DNA of 64,000 nt from NCBI GenBank assembly GCA_030744625.1, contig JASLQF010000029.1, positions 1 to 64,000 on the forward strand. The letters are read 5' to 3'. This DNA is from Rhodospirillales bacterium (GTDB lineage Bacteria; Pseudomonadota; Alphaproteobacteria; Rhodospirillales; JASLQF01). The translations under genes were made by a program, and so were the position numbers. The notes beneath the pieces were generated by a model. The model worked only from the letters and a program-made list of their open reading frames with translations, was not told where the DNA came from and made no database searches. This document shows, piece after piece, positions 1-8,521 of this stretch (its first letter is position 1; each line of letters begins with the position of its first letter).

Positions 1-2
1 AT

Positions 3-131
3 CGCGTCTTCGCCGATTACGACGAGATCATCAATGCCGCGTGCCAAGCTTGGAACCGCCTCATCAACAGACCATGGAAAATCATGTCCATCGGAATGCG
101 TGAATGGGCTCACACAGGTCAATATCAATGA
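3..131 (+). mobile_element. C-terminal end of an IS630-family transposase, truncated by window edge
   Basis: Frame 3 reads RVFADYDEIINAACQAWNRLINRPWKIMSIGMREWAHTGQYQ*, the typical IS630 transposase C-terminus; absent from the ORF track because its start lies outside the window. Confidence 0.8.
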
Positions 132-549
132 CCGCTGGTATAAATTGGTCCGGGAAATACGCGAATCCTCGGAAGGCGATAACGACCTCCTCCCGCTGCT
201 GCCGTTCATGAGCAAAACCCGGATGGCCGCCGGCACGGTGTTGTTCAAGAAAGACGAGCGCTCCGAGCGCATGATCGTAATCGCCGACGGCACCGTCCAC
301 CTGAACGAGATCGGCGTCGATTGCGGACCCGGCGACGTGCTCGGTGAGATCGGTGCATTCACGCCGGACAACCGGCGCACCTGCACCGGTGTTTGCGCCA
401 CCGACTGCGACCTCTACATCATCTCCAACAACGACATGGTGCAGCTCTACTACCAGAATCCCAAGTTCGGCATGTACCTGATGCGCATCATCGTGGCCCG
501 CCTGCTGACCAACTGGCAGGATGCCGAGGGCCGCGCCAAGGCTATTTAG
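34..549 (+). pseudogene. Cyclic-nucleotide-binding-domain (Crp-like) protein, probably 5'-truncated by the IS630 element
   Basis: cNMP-binding fold motifs (AAGTVLFKKDERSERMIVIADGTV...GPGDVLGEIGAF...RRTCTG). The first ~33 codons overlap the transposase in another frame, so the annotated start is likely artefactual. Confidence 0.65.
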
Positions 550-1063
550 GCTCATCACCAGGGCCGGCCCCGCCACCGGACGCATCGCGCGCCGCGTCGA
601 GATGGGTCCGCACCTGCCGCAGGAAAGGCAGGGCATCGCCGAATCGGCGGGCCGCGAACCGCGCCTCGAGCCCGGCCATGGCCGGAGCCAGCGCCGCGAT
701 CGCCTCGTCGCGCGCCCGCAGGCCCTTGCGGGTGATGCGCACCCGCTTGGCGCGCCCGTCCCGCGGGTCGGGCCGGACCTCCACCAACCGACGCGCCTCG
801 AGCCGCCGCAACGTGTTGGTCATCGCCCCCTTGGTGACCTGGAAGGCGCGCGCCAGCTCGGCCGGGCTGCTCTCGACACCAAGGCGCGCGAAGTGGTTCA
901 GAACGCCGAAGTGGGGAAGCCTCAGCCCGTTGGGCAGGGCGCGCTCGAGAACGGTCTGGGAAAGCTGGGCGATGATCCCGATCTCGTTGAAAAAGGTAAA
1001 TACCGGGGGGTCCCGGCTGTCGTCCGCCATCAGATATCCATAATCCTGGTTTCGATCGGCCAC
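542..1063 (-). CDS. MarR family transcriptional regulator
   Basis: wHTH core LARAFQVTKGAMTNTLRRLEARRLVEVRPDPRDGRAKRVRITRKG. Confidence 0.85.
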   Translation of the reverse strand: MADRNQDYGYLMADDSRDPPVFTFFNEIGIIAQLSQTVLERALPNGLRLPHFGVLNHFARLGVESSPAELARAFQVTKGAMTNTLRRLEARRLVEVRPDPRDGRAKRVRITRKGLRARDEAIAALAPAMAGLEARFAARRFGDALPFLRQVRTHLDAARDASGGGAGPGDEPK

Positions 1064-2184
1064 CGCGGACTCGGCCCCACCTCGGGGCCATAGCCGAGAC
1101 GGCCCAGAATCTGCACGCGGTGCCCGCCGCCGGCCGCAAGCATGCCGTGGACCGCCGCGAAGTGCGGCCGCACCTCGGCATATTCCTGTAGCGCCTGGCT
1201 CAGGGGATGAATCCCCAGCCCCAGTTGGGCTGCCTTCAGATTGACGCGCACCCAGGCGCGTCCCACGGCAAGCTGCGTCACGCGGTCGTTTCCGCCGGTC
1301 TTGATCCAGACGAAGGCCATCGCCGAGCCGGTGATCTCGCGGAACATGTCCAGGCCCTGCCGGAAGGCGGTGGTGGCCGGATCGGAGAGCGCTTCCCGGC
1401 TCAACATGCCGAGCAGGCTCAGCGTCTCCAGGAACGGCCCGCCCAAGTCGATGCCGTCCGGGCTGGCCTCGATCTCGGCCTTGCCGATGCGCATGAGGTG
1501 GACGCTTTCCATATACGCCTGGCGGGTGGTCAGCTCGGTTTCCATGGCCCGCCAGGTCAGGTCGCGCAAATCCGCGACCCGGCCCGGCTCGTTGGTGGTC
1601 TCCACGGCGAGCCTGCCGCCCGCCGCGTTGGCCAGGTTGGCGAGGACCGCTTCACCGACCTGGCGCGCTCTGTCGTAGGGCTCCTTGTTGGAGCGGCGCT
1701 CGAGGACATGCGCGAACAGCGGGTCCTTGTCGACGGCTGCGGCGCGCTGGAAGCGAACCCGGGCGATGGGCTTTTCGCCCACATGCGCCGCCGGGACGCC
1801 CTCGGGGAAGGGCGCGATGTCCGCGGCATAGCCGTCCTCGGCGGCAGCCATGCGCAAAAGCTCGAGGAAGCATCCGAGCCCGATGACGATCTGACGACTC
1901 TCCGGGTCGGTTACCGGCAGCAGGCGCTCGGCGTCGCAGTAGAGCGTCAGTTCACCCGCCGTCCGCAGATCGACGAGCCAGGGCTGCCGGTTGTGCGGGT
2001 TGGGCGCGAGGATGGCATAGGACAGGGCTTTGAGGCGGGGATCCGAATCCACCCTTCCGGCGGCCCGCCAGGGCGCCGTCGCCCGGGTTGGCTGGCGGGT
2101 CAGGATGAAGGCGCCGCCGCCGGCGGCAAGAACCACGGCGGCGGCCCCGGCCATCTTCAGGGCGCCACGGCGATTGACGGACAT
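1030..2184 (-). CDS. Nitroreductase family protein with N-terminal signal/Tat-like leader
   Basis: MSVNRRGALKMAGAAAVV leader; APNPHNRQPWLVDL nitroreductase/Acg-like motif; overlaps marR. Confidence 0.75.
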   Translation of the reverse strand: MSVNRRGALKMAGAAAVVLAAGGGAFILTRQPTRATAPWRAAGRVDSDPRLKALSYAILAPNPHNRQPWLVDLRTAGELTLYCDAERLLPVTDPESRQIVIGLGCFLELLRMAAAEDGYAADIAPFPEGVPAAHVGEKPIARVRFQRAAAVDKDPLFAHVLERRSNKEPYDRARQVGEAVLANLANAAGGRLAVETTNEPGRVADLRDLTWRAMETELTTRQAYMESVHLMRIGKAEIEASPDGIDLGGPFLETLSLLGMLSREALSDPATTAFRQGLDMFREITGSAMAFVWIKTGGNDRVTQLAVGRAWVRVNLKAAQLGLGIHPLSQALQEYAEVRPHFAAVHGMLAAGGGHRVQILGRLGYGPEVGPSPRWPIETRIMDI

Positions 2185-2200
2185 GACTGTCTCCCAAATT

Positions 2201-2236
2201 GGTTCAACGTGAAACTATATAGTTTAACGTTGAACC
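2201..2236. promoter_or_regulatory. 36-bp near-perfect palindrome, candidate MarR operator
   Basis: GGTTCAACGTGAAACTATATAGTTTAACGTTGAACC, symmetric except one position pair, 16 bp upstream of the nitroreductase start. Confidence 0.7.
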
Positions 2237-2340
2237 TGATGCAAGAACTTTTTCGTGCATGGCGGCCGCGACGACGACTGACGCGCGGTCCGGGTCAGAG
2301 CCGACCCCCACGTGCCGCGTCGGGGGCGCCGGCCGAGGCC

Positions 2341-3729
2341 CTACCTGTGGGTGTTCGTGTTGTCGGCGTAGAAGGCGAGCGCGCCCATGACGCGCACCGC
2401 CGCGCTCGACGACTCGTAGACGGGCAGCCCGCATCCCTCGATCTCGCGCAGCCACCGGTCGCGCTCGGCGCCGCCGTGGATGACCAGGACCAGCGGCTTC
2501 TTGGGATGCTTGCGGCGCAACTCGGTGAAGACCTGCCCGACCTCGGGGAAGTCCGAGTTCGGCGACGCCAGCAGCAGGGCGAGGACCATGTCGGTGTTGT
2601 CGTCGGCCATCGCCGCGTCGAGGGGCACGGCGTGGCCTTCGCGGTTGCCCTTGACGTCGAGGGCGACCCAGAAATCGTAGGGATTGCCGGCCGGTTGCCA
2701 GTCGGGGAGGGCGGATTGCAGCCGCTCCAGGGTGGCCGGCGTGAACTCGGCGATTTCCATCCCGGCGTCGCTGAGCTGATCGACCGCCATGACGCCGAGT
2801 GCCCCGCTGGTGGTGAGGACGCCGACCCGCCGGCCGCCGGGCGCAGCGAGCATGGAGAAGGCCTTGAGCAGGCCGATGAAGTCGGCCTCGTCCCCGGCGC
2901 GGACGATTCCGTACTGGTTCAGCCCCGCGTCCAGCAGGGCGTCGTCGGTGGCCAGCGAGCCGGTGTGCGACGCCGAGGCCTTGGCGCCGGCGCTGGTGCG
3001 GCCCGCCTTGAGGACGACGATGGGCTTTTCGTCGCGCACCTTGGCGGCAGCCTCCAGGAACCCGCGGGGATCGCGCATGCTCTCCAGATAGAACCCGATG
3101 ACCTCGGTTGACGGGTCGGCGGCGGCGTAGGCCAGGAAGTCGATCTCGTCGACGTCGAGCTTGTTGCCGACGGCGATGCTCTTGCCGACGCCCAGGCGCT
3201 GGCTCTCGGCGCTCATCATCTGGCGCAGGTAGACCCCGGCGAAGAGGCCGGATTGCGCGAACAGGGAAACCCCGCCGCTTTCCCACTTGGGAAAGGACAC
3301 GAAGCTTCCCATCATGCCGATTTCGGCGTTCACCATGCCGACCGTGTTGGGGCCGGCGACCAGAATGTTGCCGTCGCGGGCTATTTTCCTCAGCTCCTCC
3401 TCGCCGCCGTCGCCGATCTCGGAGAAGCCGGCGGTAATGATGCAAACCGCCTTTGCGCCACTCGCCGCGCACTGGGACAGTGCTTCCTTGACGTGTTGGC
3501 GCGGCACCACGATGAAGACGAGATCGACGGCGTCGGGCACCTCGGCGATGGTGGGATACGCCTTGATGTCCATGACCGTCTCGGCGCGTGGATTGACCGG
3601 GTAGAGAGGTCCCGCGAATCCGCCGTCTAACAGGTTCTTGAAGAGGATGCCGCCTGACTTGGCGGGGTCGGTGGAGGCGCCGATCACGGCGATGGAGCGG
3701 GGCGCCACCAGGGGGGTGATGTCTCTCAT
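2341..3729 (-). CDS. NDP-forming acyl-CoA synthetase, CoA-binding (alpha) subunit
   Basis: MRDITPLVAPRSIAVIGASTDPAKSGGILFKNLLDGGFAGPLYPVNPR; internal start chosen from ORF 2341..3768. Confidence 0.85.
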   Translation of the reverse strand: MRDITPLVAPRSIAVIGASTDPAKSGGILFKNLLDGGFAGPLYPVNPRAETVMDIKAYPTIAEVPDAVDLVFIVVPRQHVKEALSQCAASGAKAVCIITAGFSEIGDGGEEELRKIARDGNILVAGPNTVGMVNAEIGMMGSFVSFPKWESGGVSLFAQSGLFAGVYLRQMMSAESQRLGVGKSIAVGNKLDVDEIDFLAYAAADPSTEVIGFYLESMRDPRGFLEAAAKVRDEKPIVVLKAGRTSAGAKASASHTGSLATDDALLDAGLNQYGIVRAGDEADFIGLLKAFSMLAAPGGRRVGVLTTSGALGVMAVDQLSDAGMEIAEFTPATLERLQSALPDWQPAGNPYDFWVALDVKGNREGHAVPLDAAMADDNTDMVLALLLASPNSDFPEVGQVFTELRRKHPKKPLVLVIHGGAERDRWLREIEGCGLPVYESSSAAVRVMGALAFYADNTNTHR

Positions 3730-3742
3730 GGATGTACCGCGT

Positions 3743-4447
3743 TCAGGGGCGCAGGGTGACCAGGCCATCGAGGGCGACGACGCCGTTTTCGCTGGCCGTC
3801 AGGGGGTTGATTTCCAGGGTGCCGATGAGTTTGCCGACGCCCGGCGCCGTCGCTATCCCGGCGCACGCCTTGATGACGGCGGCGAGCGCCGCCCTGTCGA
3901 CGGCGGGCTGGCCGCGAAAACCGTCCAGGCAGCGGCTTCCGCGGGTTTCGCCCAGCATCGACTCGACGTCGCCATCGGTGAGCGGCGCCAGGCGGAAGGC
4001 GACCTCGCCCAGCACCTCGACGAAGACGCCGCCGAGGCCGAACATGACGACCGGCCCGAACGCCTCGTCGCGCCTGACGCCGACGACGCACTCGACGCCG
4101 CCGGGCCGGAAGGCCTCGATCAGCACGCCCTCGATGCTCGCCTCGGGACAGTTGGAGCGGACCCGCCCGACGATGGCCTCATAGGCCTCCGCCGCGTCCT
4201 CCGCCGTGGCCACCGGGCAGACGACGCCGCCGGCCTCGGTCTTGTGGGTGATATCGGGGGACACCACCTTGGCCACCACCGGGGGGCCGATTTCGCGTGC
4301 CAGGTCGGCCGCGTCCTCCGCCGAGTTCGCCACGCCGCCGTCGGGCACGGGGATGCCCAGGGACTTGAAAAGGGCCTTGGCCTCGGGCTCGGTGAGGGTG
4401 TGGCGTCCGGCGCCGAGCGCCGCGCGAACCTGATCCTCGGCCTTCAT
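3743..4447 (-). CDS. NDP-forming acyl-CoA synthetase, ATP-grasp (beta) subunit
   Basis: LTEPEAKALFKSLGIPVPDGGVA...GPPVVAKVVSPDITHKTEAGGV ATP-grasp_5 motifs. Confidence 0.85.
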   Translation of the reverse strand: MKAEDQVRAALGAGRHTLTEPEAKALFKSLGIPVPDGGVANSAEDAADLAREIGPPVVAKVVSPDITHKTEAGGVVCPVATAEDAAEAYEAIVGRVRSNCPEASIEGVLIEAFRPGGVECVVGVRRDEAFGPVVMFGLGGVFVEVLGEVAFRLAPLTDGDVESMLGETRGSRCLDGFRGQPAVDRAALAAVIKACAGIATAPGVGKLIGTLEINPLTASENGVVALDGLVTLRP

Positions 4448-4481
4448 GTCTGGTGACTCCGTAAGGGCTCGGCCGCCGATG

Positions 4482-5261
4482 CTAGGTCAGATACATACCG
4501 TCGGGGTCGATTTCGTTAAGGATGCGCAGCTCTTCGGTGGTGGGGGGCTCGGTGACCCCGATCTTGTCGGGAAGGATGGGCTCGAAGCCGGTGTTCTCGA
4601 TCACGTCGGCGACTTCCACGCCTACGTGCAGGGCTTCCAGCTTCATGCGCTTCGTCTCCTCGTCGAAGCCCATGATGCAGAGGTCGGTGATGACCTTGTG
4701 CATGGAGCCGGTGATGAGGCCCGAATCGCGCCGGGTGGTGCCGCCGTCCAGGTAGCCCGGGCTGGTCACGAAATCGACTTTTTCGACGAAACGCTTCTTC
4801 TCGTGCGGCATGGCGACGATCATCCGCGCCAGGCTGGCGATATCGTTGCCGCCACCGCTACCCGGCAGCCTGATCTTAGGATCGGCCGGGTCGCCGATGA
4901 ACGAGCTGTTGAGGTTGCCGTACTGGTCGACCTGGGCGCCGCCCATGAAGCCGTAGTCCACGTAGCCGCGCTGCAAGAGGGCCAGCACGTCGGTCGGCGA
5001 GGGCACCATGTTGGCCATGCGCGAGGTGCGCGCCTCGTTGGTCGACGGCGGCAGCTTGCCGGATTCGATATAGGGTCCGACGACACCGCCCTCGAACAGG
5101 ATGGTCAGGTGCGGCGCGTGCATGCGCTGCGCCAGGGTCGCCGCCAGCAACGGGATGCCGACGCCGGCGAACAGGAGGGTGCCGTCCTCGAGGATGCGCG
5201 AGCTCATGACCGAGAGCAGCTCGGCCGTCGAGCATTTCGACTTGGTCACCGTATCAGTCAC
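4482..5261 (-). CDS. CoA-transferase subunit B (glutaconate CoA-transferase-like)
   Basis: LFAGVGIPLLAATLAQRMHAPHLTILFEGGVVG...GSGGGNDIASLA. Confidence 0.85.
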   Translation of the reverse strand: MTDTVTKSKCSTAELLSVMSSRILEDGTLLFAGVGIPLLAATLAQRMHAPHLTILFEGGVVGPYIESGKLPPSTNEARTSRMANMVPSPTDVLALLQRGYVDYGFMGGAQVDQYGNLNSSFIGDPADPKIRLPGSGGGNDIASLARMIVAMPHEKKRFVEKVDFVTSPGYLDGGTTRRDSGLITGSMHKVITDLCIMGFDEETKRMKLEALHVGVEVADVIENTGFEPILPDKIGVTEPPTTEELRILNEIDPDGMYLT

Positions 5262-6234
5262 TGTACAGCCTCCTTCCCGCTTTCGTCGCCTCGATGATAC
5301 CGGAGAAACCCAGGCGGTTCAGGAAATCGTTCCAGTCCTCGGGACCGTAAACGTATTCCTGGAGGTACTCGTTGGCGCCCTCGATGCCTTTCTCGCGGGT
5401 CAGCTTGGCGTAATAGTCCATGTGCGAGTAATAGGGCTCGTAGAGGCCCGAGCACTCGTGCGGCATGCAGCCGTAGGGCACCTCGACCACGGCTTCCACG
5501 GCGAAAAAAGGTATCTTGGTCTGGTCCGGGGCGCGCCGGATCTGGTCGTTGGAGATGATCTGCTCACAGGTCAGGATCACCTTGTCGGCGGCCAGGGCCA
5601 GGTCGGCCTCCATGAACGGCAGGCCGTCGTACTGGGCGTTGCCGTAAGCGTCGGCGCGATGGACGTGGATGAGCGCCACATCCGGGTTGAGCGCCGGCAG
5701 CAGGGCCAGCTTTTCGCCGGTGTAGGGACAGTCCATCTCCTTGATGTCGTCGGCCACCAGGCGCGCCATGTCCGAGCCCATCATCACGCGGGTCGGCATG
5801 AAGGGCAGGCCGAGGGCCCCGGCCCGGTACATCATGCCGATGCTCATGTGGCTCCACTCGTCGTAGCGCACGGCGCCCGACTCCATGAAGTGGCGCATCA
5901 CCTTGGAGACACCCCACACGATGCCCTGGCTGAACCAGCTCGTGATGTAATGCTCGGTACAGCCGCCGGCAAGGAGCATGTCGCCCTCGGACGAAGTGAT
6001 GTTGCGCGAAACGGTCAGGTTCTTTTTCTTTTGCCGCACCACCTCCCACACCGCCGCGAACGGGGTGCGCGAGAAGGTGTTGCCGCCGATCGCCATGTGG
6101 TCGCCGTCGTTGACGAGGCTTATGGCGTCGGTGAGGCTCATCACCTTTTCGCGCAGCCCACGGTCGCGGGCCTGCATGCGTTCGCGCAAATCCAGGTAGG
6201 ATGTGCCGCCCATTACATTCGAAGAAGCCGTCAT
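5254..6234 (-). CDS. CoA-transferase subunit A
   Basis: MSLTDAISLVNDGDHMAIGGNTFSRTPFAAVWEVVRQ...; internal start with upstream AAGG-type RBS. Confidence 0.82.
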   Translation of the reverse strand: MTASSNVMGGTSYLDLRERMQARDRGLREKVMSLTDAISLVNDGDHMAIGGNTFSRTPFAAVWEVVRQKKKNLTVSRNITSSEGDMLLAGGCTEHYITSWFSQGIVWGVSKVMRHFMESGAVRYDEWSHMSIGMMYRAGALGLPFMPTRVMMGSDMARLVADDIKEMDCPYTGEKLALLPALNPDVALIHVHRADAYGNAQYDGLPFMEADLALAADKVILTCEQIISNDQIRRAPDQTKIPFFAVEAVVEVPYGCMPHECSGLYEPYYSHMDYYAKLTREKGIEGANEYLQEYVYGPEDWNDFLNRLGFSGIIEATKAGRRLYSD

Positions 6235-6437
6235 CTTGTCGTTACCTTTGCGGTTTAGCCGTTCGCGGCGCGCACCGCCACGGGACCAGGGTGTGTATTC
6301 ATAAACCATAGGTTTGTCCACGGCCATATTGCAGACCCTTGGGGGGGGCGGCCTCGCATTTGCATTCATTCACGTCCTTGCCGCGACGTGTCTGATATAT
6401 TGGTTCTTAACCGCCATGAGATGACGAGGCCGCGACC

Positions 6438-7631
6438 ATGACATACGTTCCGGCGTCCGACGCCTTGAAGGGCATCACGGTTCTCGACCTCACCCGGGTG
6501 CGGTCGGGGCCGACGTGCGTGCGCCAGTTGGCCGACTGGGGCGCCGACGCCATCAGGATCGAGCCGCCCGAGGCGATCGAGCCCGACGGCGCCCTCGGCG
6601 CCCGGCGCCACACGGCGGATTTCCAGAATCTGCAACGCAACAAGCGCTCCCTCACCTTGAACCTGAAGGAAGCCGACGGCCGCGCCATCATGATGCGCCT
6701 GGTGGAGACGGCGGACGTCGTCGTCGAGAATTTCCGCCCCGACGTGAAGGCTCGCCTGGGCGTCGAATACGAACAGCTCTCGGCCGTCAATCCGGCCATC
6801 GTGCTCGGCAGCATTTCCGGTTTCGGCCAGGACGGGCCGTACGCCAGGCGCCCCGGCTTCGATCAGATTGCCCAGGGCATGGGCGGGCTGATGTCGATCA
6901 CCGGGGAGGCGGGGCGCGGGCCCATGCGCGTCGGCATACCGGTCGCCGATCTGACCGCCGGATTGTTCTGCGCCATGGGGATTCTGGTGGCCCTGATCGA
7001 GCGCGCCGGTTCCGGCAAGGGCCAGTGGATACAGACCTCGTTGCTGCAGGCGCAGGCCTTCATGCTCGATTTCCAGGCCGCCCGTTACCTGATGGAAGGC
7101 GTCGTCCCGGGGCAGGCCGGCAACGACCACCCGACATCGTTTCCGACCAGCGTATTTCCGACCAGCGACGGTCACATCAATATCGGCGCCGCCGGCGAAG
7201 TCATTTGGAGGCGGTTGTGCGAGGCTCTGAATACCGTTGAATGGGTGTCCGATCGGCGCTTCGAAGCCAACGACAAGCGCTCCCAAAACCGCGTTGAACT
7301 GCACGCCTTGATCAGTGAGCGGACGAAGCGGAAGTCCAGCGCCGAATGGCTTTCCATCTTCGCCGACGCCGGTGTTCCGTCGGGGCCGATCTACGACATG
7401 GAGGGATTGTTCGCCGACCCGCAGGTGCAACACCTAGGCGTAGCCGAGGCCATCGACACCTCATGTTTCGGCGAAACCCGGATGATGGCCCAGCCTTTTG
7501 CCCTCAGCCGCACGCCGAGCCGCCTCGCCGTGGCGCCTCCCGAACGGGGCCAGCAGACCGACGAAATCCTCGCCGCGCTCGGCATCTCGGACGACGAAAT
7601 CAAGGACCTCAGGGCGCGCCGCATCATCTAA
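6438..7631 (+). CDS. CaiB/BaiF family CoA-transferase
   Basis: LKGITVLDLTRVRSGPTCVRQLADWGADAIRIEPP...NKRSLTLNLKEADG. Confidence 0.9.
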   Translation: MTYVPASDALKGITVLDLTRVRSGPTCVRQLADWGADAIRIEPPEAIEPDGALGARRHTADFQNLQRNKRSLTLNLKEADGRAIMMRLVETADVVVENFRPDVKARLGVEYEQLSAVNPAIVLGSISGFGQDGPYARRPGFDQIAQGMGGLMSITGEAGRGPMRVGIPVADLTAGLFCAMGILVALIERAGSGKGQWIQTSLLQAQAFMLDFQAARYLMEGVVPGQAGNDHPTSFPTSVFPTSDGHINIGAAGEVIWRRLCEALNTVEWVSDRRFEANDKRSQNRVELHALISERTKRKSSAEWLSIFADAGVPSGPIYDMEGLFADPQVQHLGVAEAIDTSCFGETRMMAQPFALSRTPSRLAVAPPERGQQTDEILAALGISDDEIKDLRARRII

Positions 7632-7652
7632 CGCAACTCCAGGAGCCCGCCG

Positions 7653-8441
7653 ATGAACAGCGACAAATTGCTGGCCGAAAAGGCCCATGGCATTGGCCGC
7701 ATGATCTTCAACAACCCCGAACGCCACAACGCGGTTTCGCTCGAGATGTGGGACGCGGCGGACGAAATACTCCGGGACTTCGCCGACGACGACGCGGTCC
7801 GGGTCGTCGTCCTCGCCGGTGCCGGGGGCAAGGCTTTCGTTTCCGGCGCCGACATTTCGAAGTTCGAAAAGGAACGCAGCGGCGAAGACTCCGTGCGCCA
7901 CTACAACGACCGTGTCCGGCGCGCCTACGACAACGTCCAGGCATTGCCCAAGCCGACCATCGCCATGGTCGACGGCTACTGCATCGGCGGCGGCCTGGCG
8001 CTCGCCGTTTGCTGCGATCTCCGGTTCTGCTCGGAAAAATCCAGGTTCGGCCTGCCGGCGGCGAAACTCGGTCTCGGTTATCCGTTCGAGGGATTGAACC
8101 GCCTGGTCGCCACGGTCGGGCCGGGCGCGGCGCGGGACATTACCTTTTCGGGCCGCCAACTCGATGCCCAAGAGGCCCTCGACATCGGCCTCGTGCAAAA
8201 GGTCCTCGCCGGGGACGAACTCGAGGACTTCGTGGTCGGTTACGCCAAGACCGTGGCCGCCAACGCGCCGCTCACCGTGAAAGCCATGAAGGTCATCATC
8301 AACGAGGTCCTGAAGAACCCCGATGCCCCCGACCTCGACAAATGCCGCGCCCTGGTCGACGAGGCGTTTGCCAGCGAGGATTTCGCGGAAGGACGCCGCG
8401 CCTTCATGGAAAAACGGGAACCCCGGTTCAAGGGCCGTTAG
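7653..8441 (+). CDS. Enoyl-CoA hydratase/isomerase family protein
   Basis: VRVVVLAGAGGKAFVSGADISKFE...PTIAMVDGYCIGGGLALAVCCDLRF. Confidence 0.9.
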   Translation: MNSDKLLAEKAHGIGRMIFNNPERHNAVSLEMWDAADEILRDFADDDAVRVVVLAGAGGKAFVSGADISKFEKERSGEDSVRHYNDRVRRAYDNVQALPKPTIAMVDGYCIGGGLALAVCCDLRFCSEKSRFGLPAAKLGLGYPFEGLNRLVATVGPGAARDITFSGRQLDAQEALDIGLVQKVLAGDELEDFVVGYAKTVAANAPLTVKAMKVIINEVLKNPDAPDLDKCRALVDEAFASEDFAEGRRAFMEKREPRFKGR

Positions 8442-8521
8442 GGTCTTGTCGACCTGGATTGAAACGATCGCACCCTGGCGGCACTCGGGAGTGTGCTGCG
8501 TCCGAAGGGGACGTCCCCGCC

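Noticed and set aside
8507-8518. GGGGACGTCCCC palindrome between convergent genes
   Set aside because: No U tract on either side and too short to call a terminator or operator.
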